A DNA stretch of 64,000 nucleotides. Source: Pedobacter miscanthi. GTDB lineage: Bacteria; Bacteroidota; Bacteroidia; Sphingobacteriales; Sphingobacteriaceae. Below the pieces are notes generated by a model. It saw nothing but the letters and a program-made list of their open reading frames with translations, had not been told where the DNA came from and made no database searches. A program made the position numbers and the translations under genes. Shown here piece after piece: positions 26,682 to 34,751 of this stretch. The stretch covers positions 33,146 through 97,145 of the forward strand of contig NZ_QNQU01000019.1 in NCBI RefSeq assembly GCF_003315595.1. The letters are read 5' to 3'. Within the stretch, counting starts at the first letter, position 1. Every line of letters begins with the position of its first letter.

Positions 26682-27110
26682 ATGAAAAACACCATCTTAT
26701 CTGTAGCTGCAATAGGTTTGCTTACTACCTCGTTAGTTTCCTGCGATAGCACTACAAAAACAGAAACGACCAAAGATTCTACAGAAATTTCTGCAAAAGG
26801 CGACACCATTACCAAGGTAACAACCACCACTACCGAGACCGTTAAAACCGAAGTGCCAACTTTTTCGAGCGAAGAAGTGAATAAAGGTTTGGCTGAGTAC
26901 AGCAAGCTAAAAGATGAATATGTTGCTGCTGTAAAAAGCAAAAATGCAACAGAAATTAAAGCCATCAGCGATAAATATACCGCCTGGGCAAATCAGGCAA
27001 CAGGCTGGGCTGCTAAGTTAAAGCCTGATGAAATACAAAAGTATTCTGATTATGTGCTTAAACTAAGCGAAGAGTGGACACAGGCAGCGAAGGATGCGGT
27101 AGGGAAATAA
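26682..27110 (+). CDS. Small lipoprotein, unknown function
   Basis: 142 residues from the ATG at 26682; a TTG 45 bp upstream would give an unlikely leader. Signal peptide with lipobox LVS-C (TTSLVSCDSTT), then a low-complexity Thr/Lys-rich linker (~25 residues), then a helical domain with LAEYSKLKDEYVAAVKSKNA and IKAISDKYTAWANQATGWA. The body resembles short helical periplasmic proteins, but I recognise no family. No partner gene is evident; next comes a repeat block. Confidence 0.72.
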   Translation: MKNTILSVAAIGLLTTSLVSCDSTTKTETTKDSTEISAKGDTITKVTTTTTETVKTEVPTFSSEEVNKGLAEYSKLKDEYVAAVKSKNATEIKAISDKYTAWANQATGWAAKLKPDEIQKYSDYVLKLSEEWTQAAKDAVGK

Positions 27111-27117
27111 AATAAAT

Positions 27118-27150
27118 CGTCATCTCGACTGAAGCATAACGAAGTCGAGA
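27118..27150. repeat. Short palindrome of the CGTCATCTCGA family
   Basis: Begins CGTCATCTCGACT and pairs with AGTCGAG through a 7-bp stem, like the ends of the 84-bp repeat at 11604-11687. It lies right after the lipoprotein gene. Confidence 0.6.
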
Positions 27151-27221
27151 AATTTATCTGTGTTTTCCCTAAATCCGTGGCAGAAACTAAAGTGCTATCG
27201 ATTTGCTAACAAAATTAGACC

Positions 27222-27269
27222 GTGGATTACAAATCCACAATCCGAAGGTCGGGATTGTAAATCCCGACC
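27222..27269. repeat. Pair of REP-like hairpins
   Basis: Two neighbouring perfect hairpins share the core GGATT/AATCC: GTGGATT-ACA-AATCCAC (27222-27238) and a 10-bp stem GGTCGGGATT-GTA-AATCCCGACC (27247-27269). The second is 12 bp before the stop of the next, convergent gene and could serve as its terminator. Confidence 0.75.
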
Positions 27270-27280
27270 AACTTATAAAA

Positions 27281-27754
27281 TTATTTACACTCAATTTTAC
27301 CAAAAACCAGCGATCCATCAAACTTTAACTTGCTGAGATCTTTATATTTGGTTTCGCCTTTAACTTCCTGCACATCACCGAAACCTTCGATCAACTGATC
27401 GCCTTTTTTTAAGAAAGCAACTTCCCTCACTGAGGTTTGCCCTTCTGATTGGAAAGTATAGTTTGAAATAATGGTATCACCTTTAACAATACCGGCAATT
27501 GTACCTGCATTTTTATCTTTCTCGTATAAATTATAGCCGAGTGTGCCTGTTACTTTATTATCTTCATTTTTGAGCGATAGCGTCGCGGTATCCCGGTTTT
27601 TAATGTATTGATAACATTGAACCGAATCTGGTGCAGTTTCTGCATTGGTTACAATGGTAGAATCTATTTTGGCCTGGGTCTTTTTTGCGGTACCGCCCTG
27701 GCAGGCAGCCATGAATAAAGCAGCTACGCTTAATACTGGGATGATGTTTTTCAT
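27281..27754 (-). CDS. Small lipoprotein with a lipocalin-like beta domain, unknown function
   Basis: 157 residues. Lipobox MAA-C (LFMAACQGG), then ~40 residues of linker and a ~100-residue beta-rich domain (CYQYIKNRDTATLSLKNEDN, VTGTLGYNLYEKDKNAGTI, GDTIISNYTFQSEGQTS) with the alternating pattern of a small barrel. No motif assigns a function. The convergent REP-like hairpin lies beyond its stop. It may be an envelope stress or storage protein, but that is not supported by any visible feature. Confidence 0.7.
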   Translation of the reverse strand: MKNIIPVLSVAALFMAACQGGTAKKTQAKIDSTIVTNAETAPDSVQCYQYIKNRDTATLSLKNEDNKVTGTLGYNLYEKDKNAGTIAGIVKGDTIISNYTFQSEGQTSVREVAFLKKGDQLIEGFGDVQEVKGETKYKDLSKLKFDGSLVFGKIECK

Positions 27755-27837
27755 TTTCTTATAGGTTGATTGCTTTTATTAAGCAAAGGGCCTGCCAGAA
27801 TGGTTAAAATTGATTTTAAAAACTATTTATATCCAGA

Positions 27838-27860
27838 GAAACCCTGCAATGCAGGGTTTC
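27838..27860 (-). terminator. Hairpin after the metalloprotease gene
   Basis: Perfect 10-bp stem GAAACCCTGC/GCAGGGTTTC with an AAT loop, 47 bp after the stop. The U-tract on the minus strand is weak, so it could also be a protective 3' hairpin. Confidence 0.65.
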
Positions 27861-27907
27861 GGATTAAATTTGATTTTTCGTCAAAAAAATATTTGATATA
27901 ATTTTTG

Positions 27908-29017
27908 CTAGAATATTTTGAAATTGATGGCGCCCTGTAGTTCTACATTATTAATTGTTACTGCGTTTGATATGTTATAGATTGGTACCCTTGAAGTAAC
28001 CTGTAAACTGAATGTAGGTTTCGAACTTCTATGCTCTATTTTTATGTTGTATATCCCATTGGGCAATATTGTATTTTGTGCAAACGAACCGCTTCCACCA
28101 AAGCCAAAAGAATATACCAGGTCGTTATTGCTTGCATTGTAAAAATAAATGGAAGTTGTACCAGACTGATCGCTTGAAACTTCACCAGTAACATTTCTTG
28201 GAATGCCATATAGGTATTCGAGGGCATAAACATCATTTGGATTGAAGGTGCGGTCGGTATTGTTGCTACAGGCCAACATAAATGATTCTGCATCTGTTGT
28301 ATAAGGCGTTCCTGGGATGTGTATGGCTCCTTCTTCCTCTTGTCCTTCGTCGTACTGGTTAGAATATGGACAACTTCCGCGAGTAGTATAATCAGTATGT
28401 CTGAGTCCTATAGTATGCCCAATCTCATGCTGTATGGTTGACGCGAGTAAATTAACACTAAAACTGTTATTATAGTAATAGGTATTAAGTTTGATCTCGT
28501 TGTAAGGATTCCCGGAATTATCTGGAAAACCTGCACTTCCAAGTGTTATGGTATTATCCGGATTTGGAAGTTTATAAAAGCCGATTACATTAATGTTGCC
28601 GCCGCTGCTAACCCGTTGAAAAGAAATTCTTAAACCTAAACTATTATATCTGTTGATGGCAATGTCGGTAGCATCGATAAATGATTGACTTAAGTTACTT
28701 ACAGAAATTGTAATTACCCTTGGAAGACCTAAAACACAATTATTTGTACGGTATTGCTCGGTTTTTGCAACTGCAAGTGTGGTAACGTTCGGGGTTTCAT
28801 CCAAAGATTTTTCACTCAGGAAGATATCCCCTTCAACTATATAACCTTTGTCAAGCCTTTGTACACCGAAGGTACTGAATCCTTTGGCCTTAATTTTTTC
28901 CAATATCGATTTGGGAATAGCTCCTCCAGTATTATCAGAGGGGATTTCCTGCTTGTGGCAAGATGAAATTATTGCAATAACAGCAGCAATCATCGAGATT
29001 CTAATTAATTTTTTCAT
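27908..29017 (-). CDS. Zinc metalloprotease lipoprotein, M57-like
   Basis: 369 residues. Lipoprotein signal with lipid Cys20 (IAIISSCHKQ). The catalytic motif HEIGHTIGLRH (residues 197-207) gives the metzincin-type zinc ligands His197, His201 and His207, with general base Glu198. The pattern with a preceding STIQ and following TDYTTRGSC fits the dual-action HEIGH metallopeptidase group of Bacteroidota. A C-terminal domain of ~90 residues (SIYFYNASNNDLVYSFGFGG) is beta-rich and may bind surfaces. Likely an envelope-anchored protease; substrate unknown. Start chosen because the signal peptide begins exactly at the ATG. Confidence 0.9.
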   Translation of the reverse strand: MKKLIRISMIAAVIAIISSCHKQEIPSDNTGGAIPKSILEKIKAKGFSTFGVQRLDKGYIVEGDIFLSEKSLDETPNVTTLAVAKTEQYRTNNCVLGLPRVITISVSNLSQSFIDATDIAINRYNSLGLRISFQRVSSGGNINVIGFYKLPNPDNTITLGSAGFPDNSGNPYNEIKLNTYYYNNSFSVNLLASTIQHEIGHTIGLRHTDYTTRGSCPYSNQYDEGQEEEGAIHIPGTPYTTDAESFMLACSNNTDRTFNPNDVYALEYLYGIPRNVTGEVSSDQSGTTSIYFYNASNNDLVYSFGFGGSGSFAQNTILPNGIYNIKIEHRSSKPTFSLQVTSRVPIYNISNAVTINNVELQGAINFKIF

Positions 29018-29165
29018 GGGATGTTTATAAAATAAGCTGAAAAATAATTCAAAAAAACTACGCTTTTAGTTTGTAATGTATTTTTTACTTATGTGTAATG
29101 TTATGTGCATATATCGCTATTGGCCTAATCGACGGCCTGTTGAAAGGTGAACCTTAATCTATTGT

Positions 29166-30470
29166 TTAAAAAAACAGCGAAATACTGGTGCCTTTATGCT
29201 CCTCAGATTTAATATCGACCCTGATTTTGTGGAATTTAGCAATACTGTGTACAATGGCGAGTCCTAATCCAAAACCGTTCTCTTCGCTGTTTCCTCTTTT
29301 AAAACGATCGAACGCATTTTCTGCCAGTTCGGCGCTCATGCCTGTGCCGGTGTCGCTAATGGTGAGTATATATTTTTCAGCCTCTGCTTTATCACTGATG
29401 GTAATGGAGCCGCCTTCAACATTGTATTTAATCGCATTATTGATGATGTTGATCAAAAGGGTATGGATAAGCGCTTTATTACCCGTAAACTGGAAATCTT
29501 TGCTTAGATCGGCCTTGTAAGTAATGTTTTTATCTGCAATCCGGTCTTCCAGATCTTCATGAATGTCGGTTATTTCCTGCTTCAGGCTAATTTCTTCTGT
29601 TTTTAGGTATTGGTTGTTTTCTACTTTGGAAATTAGCAATAAACTATTGATAATCAGTTTCAAACGGTTCAGCGTTTTTAAAGAAGAATAGATTTTATTT
29701 TCGTGCTCTACCGGAATATCGGGCGTATTGAGCATGTTTTCGAAGCGTGTGCTTAAAATAGAAATAGGGGTAAGCAATTCGTGCGATACATTTGCAATAA
29801 ACTGTTTTTCTAAGGCAAAAAGCGTATTTATTTTGCGCATTAACGAGTTTATACTATTATCGAGGATTTTAAAATCATTTGTGCTGGTGGGGATATTCTG
29901 GTAGTCGTAATGCGAAGGATCGTTAACCAGGTTGATTTTTTTATCGATAATGAGGTAAAAGGGCTTGAGCAGGAAGTTGGAAAAAGTAAAATCTGCAACC
30001 AGGGTAATCAATAAAGCGGCAACCAGTACAACGAGCATGTAAAAACGGATCGAATTTTTGATCGATTGAAGCGCGGTCATTGTTTCGCCGATCTCGAGGT
30101 TGTACCAGTTTTTCTGATAGGAAAATTTATAATTCAGGATGCGGTAAACTTCAACATCACCCTCTATTTCCCTTTTTTCGGTAAAAACCTTAGCGGTAGA
30201 ATCAGACTGGTTATCTGCAATATCGGTTAAAACGATAAACTCTTCCTTTAAAATATTGTAATCGGTAAAAGATTGCTCCTTATTTAACAAACTGTCTATC
30301 TCATTATTACTTAAATGTTCGAGAATCTTATTTTTCTTTTTAATTAATCGGTTATCGAGCTGGTTATAGGCAAGTCGGTCTAACGAAAATAAAATGATCG
30401 AACCCAATACCAGTATGATGGCGATTTTGGTGATAGCATTATATAAAGAAAACTTAACCTGTAACTTCAT
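29166..30470 (-). CDS. Sensor histidine kinase
   Basis: 434 residues. Two TMs (about residues 12-29 and 143-163) enclose a ~110-residue periplasmic sensor. The H-box FIANVSHELLTPISIL, N-box NIINNAIKYN, G1 ISDTGTGM and G2 FGLGLAIVHSIAKFH are intact, with a short HAMP-like linker before the H-box. It autophosphorylates and passes phosphate to the receiver encoded upstream (30715-31392). The stimulus is unknown. The two genes are on one strand but 244 bp apart, with repeats in between, so a separate promoter is possible. Confidence 0.95.
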   Translation of the reverse strand: MKLQVKFSLYNAITKIAIILVLGSIILFSLDRLAYNQLDNRLIKKKNKILEHLSNNEIDSLLNKEQSFTDYNILKEEFIVLTDIADNQSDSTAKVFTEKREIEGDVEVYRILNYKFSYQKNWYNLEIGETMTALQSIKNSIRFYMLVVLVAALLITLVADFTFSNFLLKPFYLIIDKKINLVNDPSHYDYQNIPTSTNDFKILDNSINSLMRKINTLFALEKQFIANVSHELLTPISILSTRFENMLNTPDIPVEHENKIYSSLKTLNRLKLIINSLLLISKVENNQYLKTEEISLKQEITDIHEDLEDRIADKNITYKADLSKDFQFTGNKALIHTLLINIINNAIKYNVEGGSITISDKAEAEKYILTISDTGTGMSAELAENAFDRFKRGNSEENGFGLGLAIVHSIAKFHKIRVDIKSEEHKGTSISLFF

Positions 30471-30481
30471 TTGGATAGATG

Positions 30482-30700
30482 ATGTTTTATTGGTTCATTG
30501 GTCATTTGTTGATTGGTCATTAGCCACTGGGTTAACTGTTTTGTGGAGTTAATTGTTTAATTGTGGGATTGCTAAATTGTTGAAGCAAATTGCCCAATGT
30601 ACCCTTCTAGGGTTAACTGGTTGATTGTTTACCTTTCGGCTACGCTCTGGGGATTACTGACTCGAGCTACTAACCCACTAAGCTTCATACCCGGATCTCC
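30482..30700. repeat. Repeat-filled spacer between the response regulator and kinase genes
   Basis: TTCATTGG/TCATTTG/TTGATTGG/TCATTAG words (30490-30523) with a 7- to 8-bp rhythm, followed by TTAACTG and GATTG words and a module TTTACCTTTCGGCTACGCTCTGGGG (30628-30652), related to CCCTTCGACTACGCTCAGG at 58110 and 61630. No gene is visible in it. Confidence 0.65.
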
Positions 30701-30714
30701 GACTTCCCGACTTT

Positions 30715-31392
30715 CTAGCAATTAATCCTGTACCCAATACTTCTCACCGTTTCAAACCAATCAGTAGGACTAACCGAGGCGAGTTTTTTACGTAAGTTTT
30801 TAACATGGACATCAACAAAGTTCGAATCAGAGTTTACCTCTAGGATATCGCCCCAAACATGTTCTGTTAAACTCATGCGCGATACTACACGGTTTTTGTT
30901 CAATACCAGGTAGTTGAAAATTTCGAATTCCTTTTTGGTGAGGTTTAATCTTTCTTCTCCAAAAGATACTGTTCTGTTCTGTATGTTCAGCAGAAAATCA
31001 TGAACGTTGATTTCGTTTTTCTCTAGTTTATGTTTCCTGCGGGTAATGGCATGCATCCGGGCCAAAAGTTCATTTAATGAAAAAGGTTTTGGCAGGTAAT
31101 CGTCTGCACCTTCATCAAGTCCTTTAATCCGATCATCAACCGCGCTCCGGGCCGTTAGAATAATTACGGCATCATCACGGTCTTTGGTAGCCTTAAGCTG
31201 TTTTAAAATGTCGAAACCGTCGCCGTCAGGCAAACCTAAATCGAGTAAGATGAAATCGTAGCTGTTTACAAATATCTTTTCTTCCGCAGAAGATTTTTTC
31301 CATGCATGCTCTACAATAAAGCCTTCTTTACTTAAGAATTCATCCATTTCGAGCGCCAGGCTCTTTTCATCTTCAACTATGAGTACGTTCAT
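30715..31392 (-). CDS. OmpR/PhoB family response regulator
   Basis: 225 residues. Receiver with the acidic pair EDE at 7-9, phosphoacceptor Asp51 (FILLDLGLPDGDG), Thr in the IILTAR segment and Lys in LPKPFS. The C-terminal winged helix begins near residue 125 and shows NLTKKEFEIFNYLVLNKNRV and FVDVHVKNLRKKLA. Partner of the downstream histidine kinase. Regulated genes are not evident; neighbours (a metalloprotease, an aminotransferase) are possible but unproven targets. Confidence 0.95.
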   Translation of the reverse strand: MNVLIVEDEKSLALEMDEFLSKEGFIVEHAWKKSSAEEKIFVNSYDFILLDLGLPDGDGFDILKQLKATKDRDDAVIILTARSAVDDRIKGLDEGADDYLPKPFSLNELLARMHAITRRKHKLEKNEINVHDFLLNIQNRTVSFGEERLNLTKKEFEIFNYLVLNKNRVVSRMSLTEHVWGDILEVNSDSNFVDVHVKNLRKKLASVSPTDWFETVRSIGYRINC

Positions 31393-31450
31393 TCTGCTAA
31401 CTGTGTTTTAATGTTTAACCGCCATGCGCTTTGCGCTCAGCGTTATGCGT

Positions 31451-32641
31451 TTACCCTACAACTAAGTTAATATTTTTTAATATGATCGCACAGGCTTCTT
31501 CAATTTCTTCTTTGGTGATAATTAGAGGAGGGGCAATGCGCATAGAATTGCTGCAATGTAAAAACCAATCGGAAAGTACGCCATCGAGGATACAGGCATC
31601 AATGATTTTTTTGTTGATCTCAAAATTTTCGAATTCAACCGCCAGCATCAAACCTTTTCCCCTGATTTCTTTTATGGCGGGGTGCTTTAAAAGCTGTTTA
31701 AACAATTGGCCTTTTTCTTCCACTTCATCCACAATATGCTGATCAACAAGTGTACGTAAAGTGGCTAAACCTGCTGCGCAACAAACCGGATGGCCGCCAA
31801 AAGTGGTCATGTGGCCCAAAATAGGTGTATGCGACAAAACCGACATGATTTGCAGGGAACTGATAAAAGCACCAATCGGCATTCCGCCACCAATACCTTT
31901 GGCGAGTAGTAGAACATCGGGTACAACCTGGTAATGTTCAAAAGCAAACATTTTACCACTGCGGCCAAAACCCGACTGTATTTCGTCGAAGATTAACAAT
32001 GTTCCGGTTTCAGTGCATTTTGCCCTTAATGCCTGCATGTAACTTAAATCGGCTACACGTATTCCGGCCTCACCCTGAATGGGTTCGATAAAAACTGCTG
32101 CAATTTCTGTGGTGATTTTTTCGAGATCATTGATGTTATTGTGTTCAATAAAACTTACATGAGGCAAAAACGGACCATAGCCTGACGAATAAAAATCACT
32201 TTCCATTAAACTTTCAGCACCTTGTGTACTGCCATGATAAGCATTTTTAAAGGCAATAAAACCTTTGCGCCTAGTGTAACGTTTTGCAAGTTTCATAGCA
32301 CCTTCTACTGCTTCTGTTCCCGAATTTAAAAAATAGGTACAGCTTAAATTTGAGGGCAAAATATCGGCAAGGGCCTTCGCAAAATTTACCTGTGGAGTTT
32401 GCACATATTCGCCATAAACCATCAGGTGCATATAGGTTTCGGCCTGCTTTTGGATGGCTTCAACTACAGCCGGATGACAATGGCCAACATTGCTTACGCC
32501 GATACCGGCAATAAGATCTAAATGTTTTTTATCGGCAGCATCGTATATATAAACGCCTTTTGCCCTGACAAATTCGAGCATTAGCGGTTCGGGAGAGGTT
32601 TGTGCATTGTGTTGTAAAAACAACTGACGTTGGGTAAGCAT
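31451..32641 (-). CDS. Class III (omega) aminotransferase
   Basis: 396 residues. PLP lysine Lys248 in LLLAKGIGGGMPIGAF, the DEIQSGFGRSGK loop (Asp219), and AYHGSTQGAESL all match class III aminotransferases such as acetylornithine or ornithine aminotransferases and related subgroups. The amino donor cannot be told from the sequence, and no arginine or lysine pathway gene is adjacent. It starts four bases beyond a putative -7 box that lies just past the end of the LytTR regulator gene upstream. Confidence 0.88.
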   Translation of the reverse strand: MLTQRQLFLQHNAQTSPEPLMLEFVRAKGVYIYDAADKKHLDLIAGIGVSNVGHCHPAVVEAIQKQAETYMHLMVYGEYVQTPQVNFAKALADILPSNLSCTYFLNSGTEAVEGAMKLAKRYTRRKGFIAFKNAYHGSTQGAESLMESDFYSSGYGPFLPHVSFIEHNNINDLEKITTEIAAVFIEPIQGEAGIRVADLSYMQALRAKCTETGTLLIFDEIQSGFGRSGKMFAFEHYQVVPDVLLLAKGIGGGMPIGAFISSLQIMSVLSHTPILGHMTTFGGHPVCCAAGLATLRTLVDQHIVDEVEEKGQLFKQLLKHPAIKEIRGKGLMLAVEFENFEINKKIIDACILDGVLSDWFLHCSNSMRIAPPLIITKEEIEEACAIILKNINLVVG

Positions 32642-32645
32642 GGCA

Positions 32646-32653
32646 CAAAAGTA
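32646..32653 (-). promoter_or_regulatory. Putative -7 box for the aminotransferase gene
   Basis: TACTTTTG on the minus strand matches TAnnTTTG and ends 4 bp before the aminotransferase ATG, 5 bp after the stop of the upstream LytTR gene. If used, the mRNA would be leaderless. Confidence 0.4.
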
Positions 32654-32658
32654 CGGAT

Positions 32659-33381
32659 TTAAGCAAGATTCTCTTTCTTCTTCGACATCTTATGATAAAA
32701 ATCGAGATACTTTCTGCCGATGGAGATTCTAACACCATTGTTTAGTATGATATAAGATCTTTCTAATGTTTTAACCTGGTTTTCTGCAACAATAAATGAT
32801 CGGTGTACCCGCGAAAAACCTTTTTCGTGAGGTAATAAAGCTAAAGCTTCAGCAAAACTCGAATTGGAGAAAATAACTTCATGCTCTAAATGTACTTTGA
32901 TATCACGTTCCTGTGCTTCCACGGCATAAATTTTATCGAGTTTAATTTTGATAAATCTGTTCCTTTGTTCAATACTTTTTAAGAGAATAAAATCATCAAC
33001 CTTATCGACTTGGGTAGATGGAGTCGTTGAAAATAATTTCTTTACCGTTTGATCGAATTTGCCTTGCGAAAAGGGTTTTAACAGAAAACCATCTGCTTCG
33101 AGCTCATAAGAATCAATGGCGTATGCAGCATGAGCAGTTACAAACACCAGTTTATGGGTTTTATGTTTAATGCGTTTGGCCAGTTCAATACCGTTCATGC
33201 TTGGCATTTCGATATCCAGAAAGATCACATCAACCGGTTTTTTAAGGTTTTCGATTTCTTTGAGCGCAGTTTCAGCAGTACTATATGATTTTAGCAATTT
33301 TAATTGTGGCTGAGCAGCAACATAATCGGTAATGATTTCTATCGCAGAAAGTTCATCATCAATGGCGAGGCAGGTATACAT
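32659..33381 (-). CDS. LytTR family response regulator
   Basis: 240 residues. Receiver with Asp8/Asp9, phosphoacceptor Asp56 (VIFLDIEMPSMNG) and Lys103-type KPF. The C-terminal LytTR DNA-binding domain starts near residue 135 and shows FIKIKLDKIYAVEAQERDIK and FSRVHRSFIVAENQVKT. No LytS-type kinase is next to it, so the kinase is encoded elsewhere. It is divergent from a small secreted protein and a GLPGLI operon, and the spacer has 21-bp-spaced direct repeats that look like its sites. Confidence 0.93.
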   Translation of the reverse strand: MYTCLAIDDELSAIEIITDYVAAQPQLKLLKSYSTAETALKEIENLKKPVDVIFLDIEMPSMNGIELAKRIKHKTHKLVFVTAHAAYAIDSYELEADGFLLKPFSQGKFDQTVKKLFSTTPSTQVDKVDDFILLKSIEQRNRFIKIKLDKIYAVEAQERDIKVHLEHEVIFSNSSFAEALALLPHEKGFSRVHRSFIVAENQVKTLERSYIILNNGVRISIGRKYLDFYHKMSKKKENLA

Positions 33382-33492
33382 TTCCCTAAATATTTAAAGC
33401 GTTTCATTATGTTATTTCGGGATAATTTAAGCCTAAAGTAATAGTTATGTTACGGATTTCCAAATGAAAAATAATCATGAAATATAAAAATT

Positions 33493-33555
33493 GTCGTTCA
33501 TGTCGCCTCGATGGTCGTTCATGTCGCTTCGACGGTTGTTGATGCAGAAAATTTT
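33493..33555. promoter_or_regulatory. Putative LytTR operator: three 21-bp-phased direct repeats
   Basis: Units starting at 33493 and 33514 are GTCGTTCATGTCGC(C/T)TCGA(T/C)G and nearly identical, with a degenerate third (GTTGTTGATGCAG) at 33535. LytTR proteins bind pairs of ~9-bp sites related to WMCGTTNRK separated by 12 bp, that is with a 21-bp period, and the common CGTTCAT matches their core. The site lies in the spacer between the divergent LytTR gene and the 75-aa gene. Binding is inference. Confidence 0.55.
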
Positions 33556-33625
33556 ATTTTAGGTTTTTATAAATGAGGTTTGAGGAACAATTAATCAAAT
33601 AATTAACCTTAAATCTTAAAAAAAA

Positions 33626-33853
33626 ATGAAGAAAATTTTAGTTGTAATGATGATGTGTCTGATGGGTGTTGGTGCATTTGCAAAAAAAGGATATTTAGCC
33701 TTAAAACAATGTACTGTACATTACTCAGTTGTAGATGAAGACGGTGGCGCGGTTTGGGGACCTGCTGATGTGACATCGGATACTTGTGAACATGCAGTAA
33801 AAACTGCCAGGTACTTTTATTTTTTAGCCACTGGAGATAGTTCAGTTTTTTAG
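33626..33853 (+). CDS. Small secreted protein of unknown function
   Basis: 75 residues, not recognised. The signal peptide is clear: a basic start, MMMCLMGVGAFA and a likely cut after GAFA, leaving ~56 residues. The mature part has two Cys (LKQCTVHY and SDTCEHAV) that could form one disulfide, and an aromatic tail RYFYFLATGD. It is divergent from the LytTR regulator and directly downstream of the 21-bp repeats; a GLPGLI operon follows on the same strand. It could be a signal peptide-like or surface component of that unit, but nothing shows a function. Confidence 0.7.
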   Translation: MKKILVVMMMCLMGVGAFAKKGYLALKQCTVHYSVVDEDGGAVWGPADVTSDTCEHAVKTARYFYFLATGDSSVF

Positions 33854-33878
33854 TATTGAAATTAAGTCTTAAGTAGTC

Positions 33879-33952
33879 AGTTCGTTTACGTTTCAATTCA
33901 TTGTGGCGGTTTATCACAAACTAAAATTAATCGATTGTGATGTAAGCGAACT
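33879..33952. repeat. Large intercistronic inverted repeat
   Basis: Arms AGTTCGTTTAC (33879-33889) and GTAAGCGAACT (33942-33952) pair with one mismatch. A smaller hairpin TTGTG/CACAA sits inside. It lies between the 75-aa gene and the GLPGLI genes and could reduce read-through or protect the upstream transcript. Confidence 0.6.
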
Positions 33953-33959
33953 AAATTGA

Positions 33960-34751
33960 GTGTCAAATCTTAAACAATATATCGTGCTTAGAAAATATTT
34001 ATTAAACTTTTTAACTATAATTTTTCTTTTTCATTCGTTCTGCGCAAAAGCGCAAAGAGGGACAGTTAATTACAAACTGACAATTAATGAGAAAGGCCTC
34101 GGTAGAAAGATGGAGCAGAATTTAATTATCTATTTCGATAAGTTAAGTTCTGTAGAATTGAGGGTTAAACCAAAAAATCCAGCTGGCAATATTCCCGTTG
34201 ATGATTTAAATCAAGTTCGGGTACTTAAATCAGGAAAACCAACTTTTTTATATAAAGATTTTTCAAAGAAAAAAATATTGTTATCTGATTACATTGGTAC
34301 AAACAAAATATTGTTAACAGATACTCTGAATAATTTTAAGTGGAAGATATTAAAGGAAAAGAGGAAAATTGGGACTCTAAATTGTAAAAAGGCGGAAACT
34401 GAATTCCGAGGAAGATTGTATGAGGCCTGGTACACAGAAGATATTTCTATTCAAAATGGTCCATGGAAATTTTGTGGACTACCTGGCTTAATTCTAATGG
34501 TTAAAGACACAAAATCTGATTTTGTATACGAATTAACAGGTATTGATCTGAATGCAAAATTTGAAAACAAAGTAATTGGTATTCCTGTAGCCTATGAAAA
34601 AGATAAGGCTGTTACCTATAAGGAGTTTAGAATTTTGTATAAGAAAAAACTTGAGGATTATTTTAAACTATCTAAGGTTGAACAAACCACGCCCGAAGGT
34701 ATTACCGGAACGATAAATATCCATATGCCCGAGAAACAAGAGAAATTCTAA
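33960..34751 (+). CDS. GLPGLI family protein, first of two paralogues
   Basis: 263 residues from a GTG start; a later GTG at 33984 is also possible, as no ATG precedes the signal peptide. A hydrophobic stretch (LLNFLTIIFLFHSFCAKAQ) is a signal peptide. The family motif GLPGLI appears as CGLPGLILMVKD near residue 176, after the conserved FRGRLYEAWYTEDI and GPWKF words. The role of this Bacteroidota family is unknown; members are often encoded near TonB-receptor-like barrels, as here. It overlaps the next gene by one base (TAATG). Confidence 0.85.
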   Translation: MSNLKQYIVLRKYLLNFLTIIFLFHSFCAKAQRGTVNYKLTINEKGLGRKMEQNLIIYFDKLSSVELRVKPKNPAGNIPVDDLNQVRVLKSGKPTFLYKDFSKKKILLSDYIGTNKILLTDTLNNFKWKILKEKRKIGTLNCKKAETEFRGRLYEAWYTEDISIQNGPWKFCGLPGLILMVKDTKSDFVYELTGIDLNAKFENKVIGIPVAYEKDKAVTYKEFRILYKKKLEDYFKLSKVEQTTPEGITGTINIHMPEKQEKF

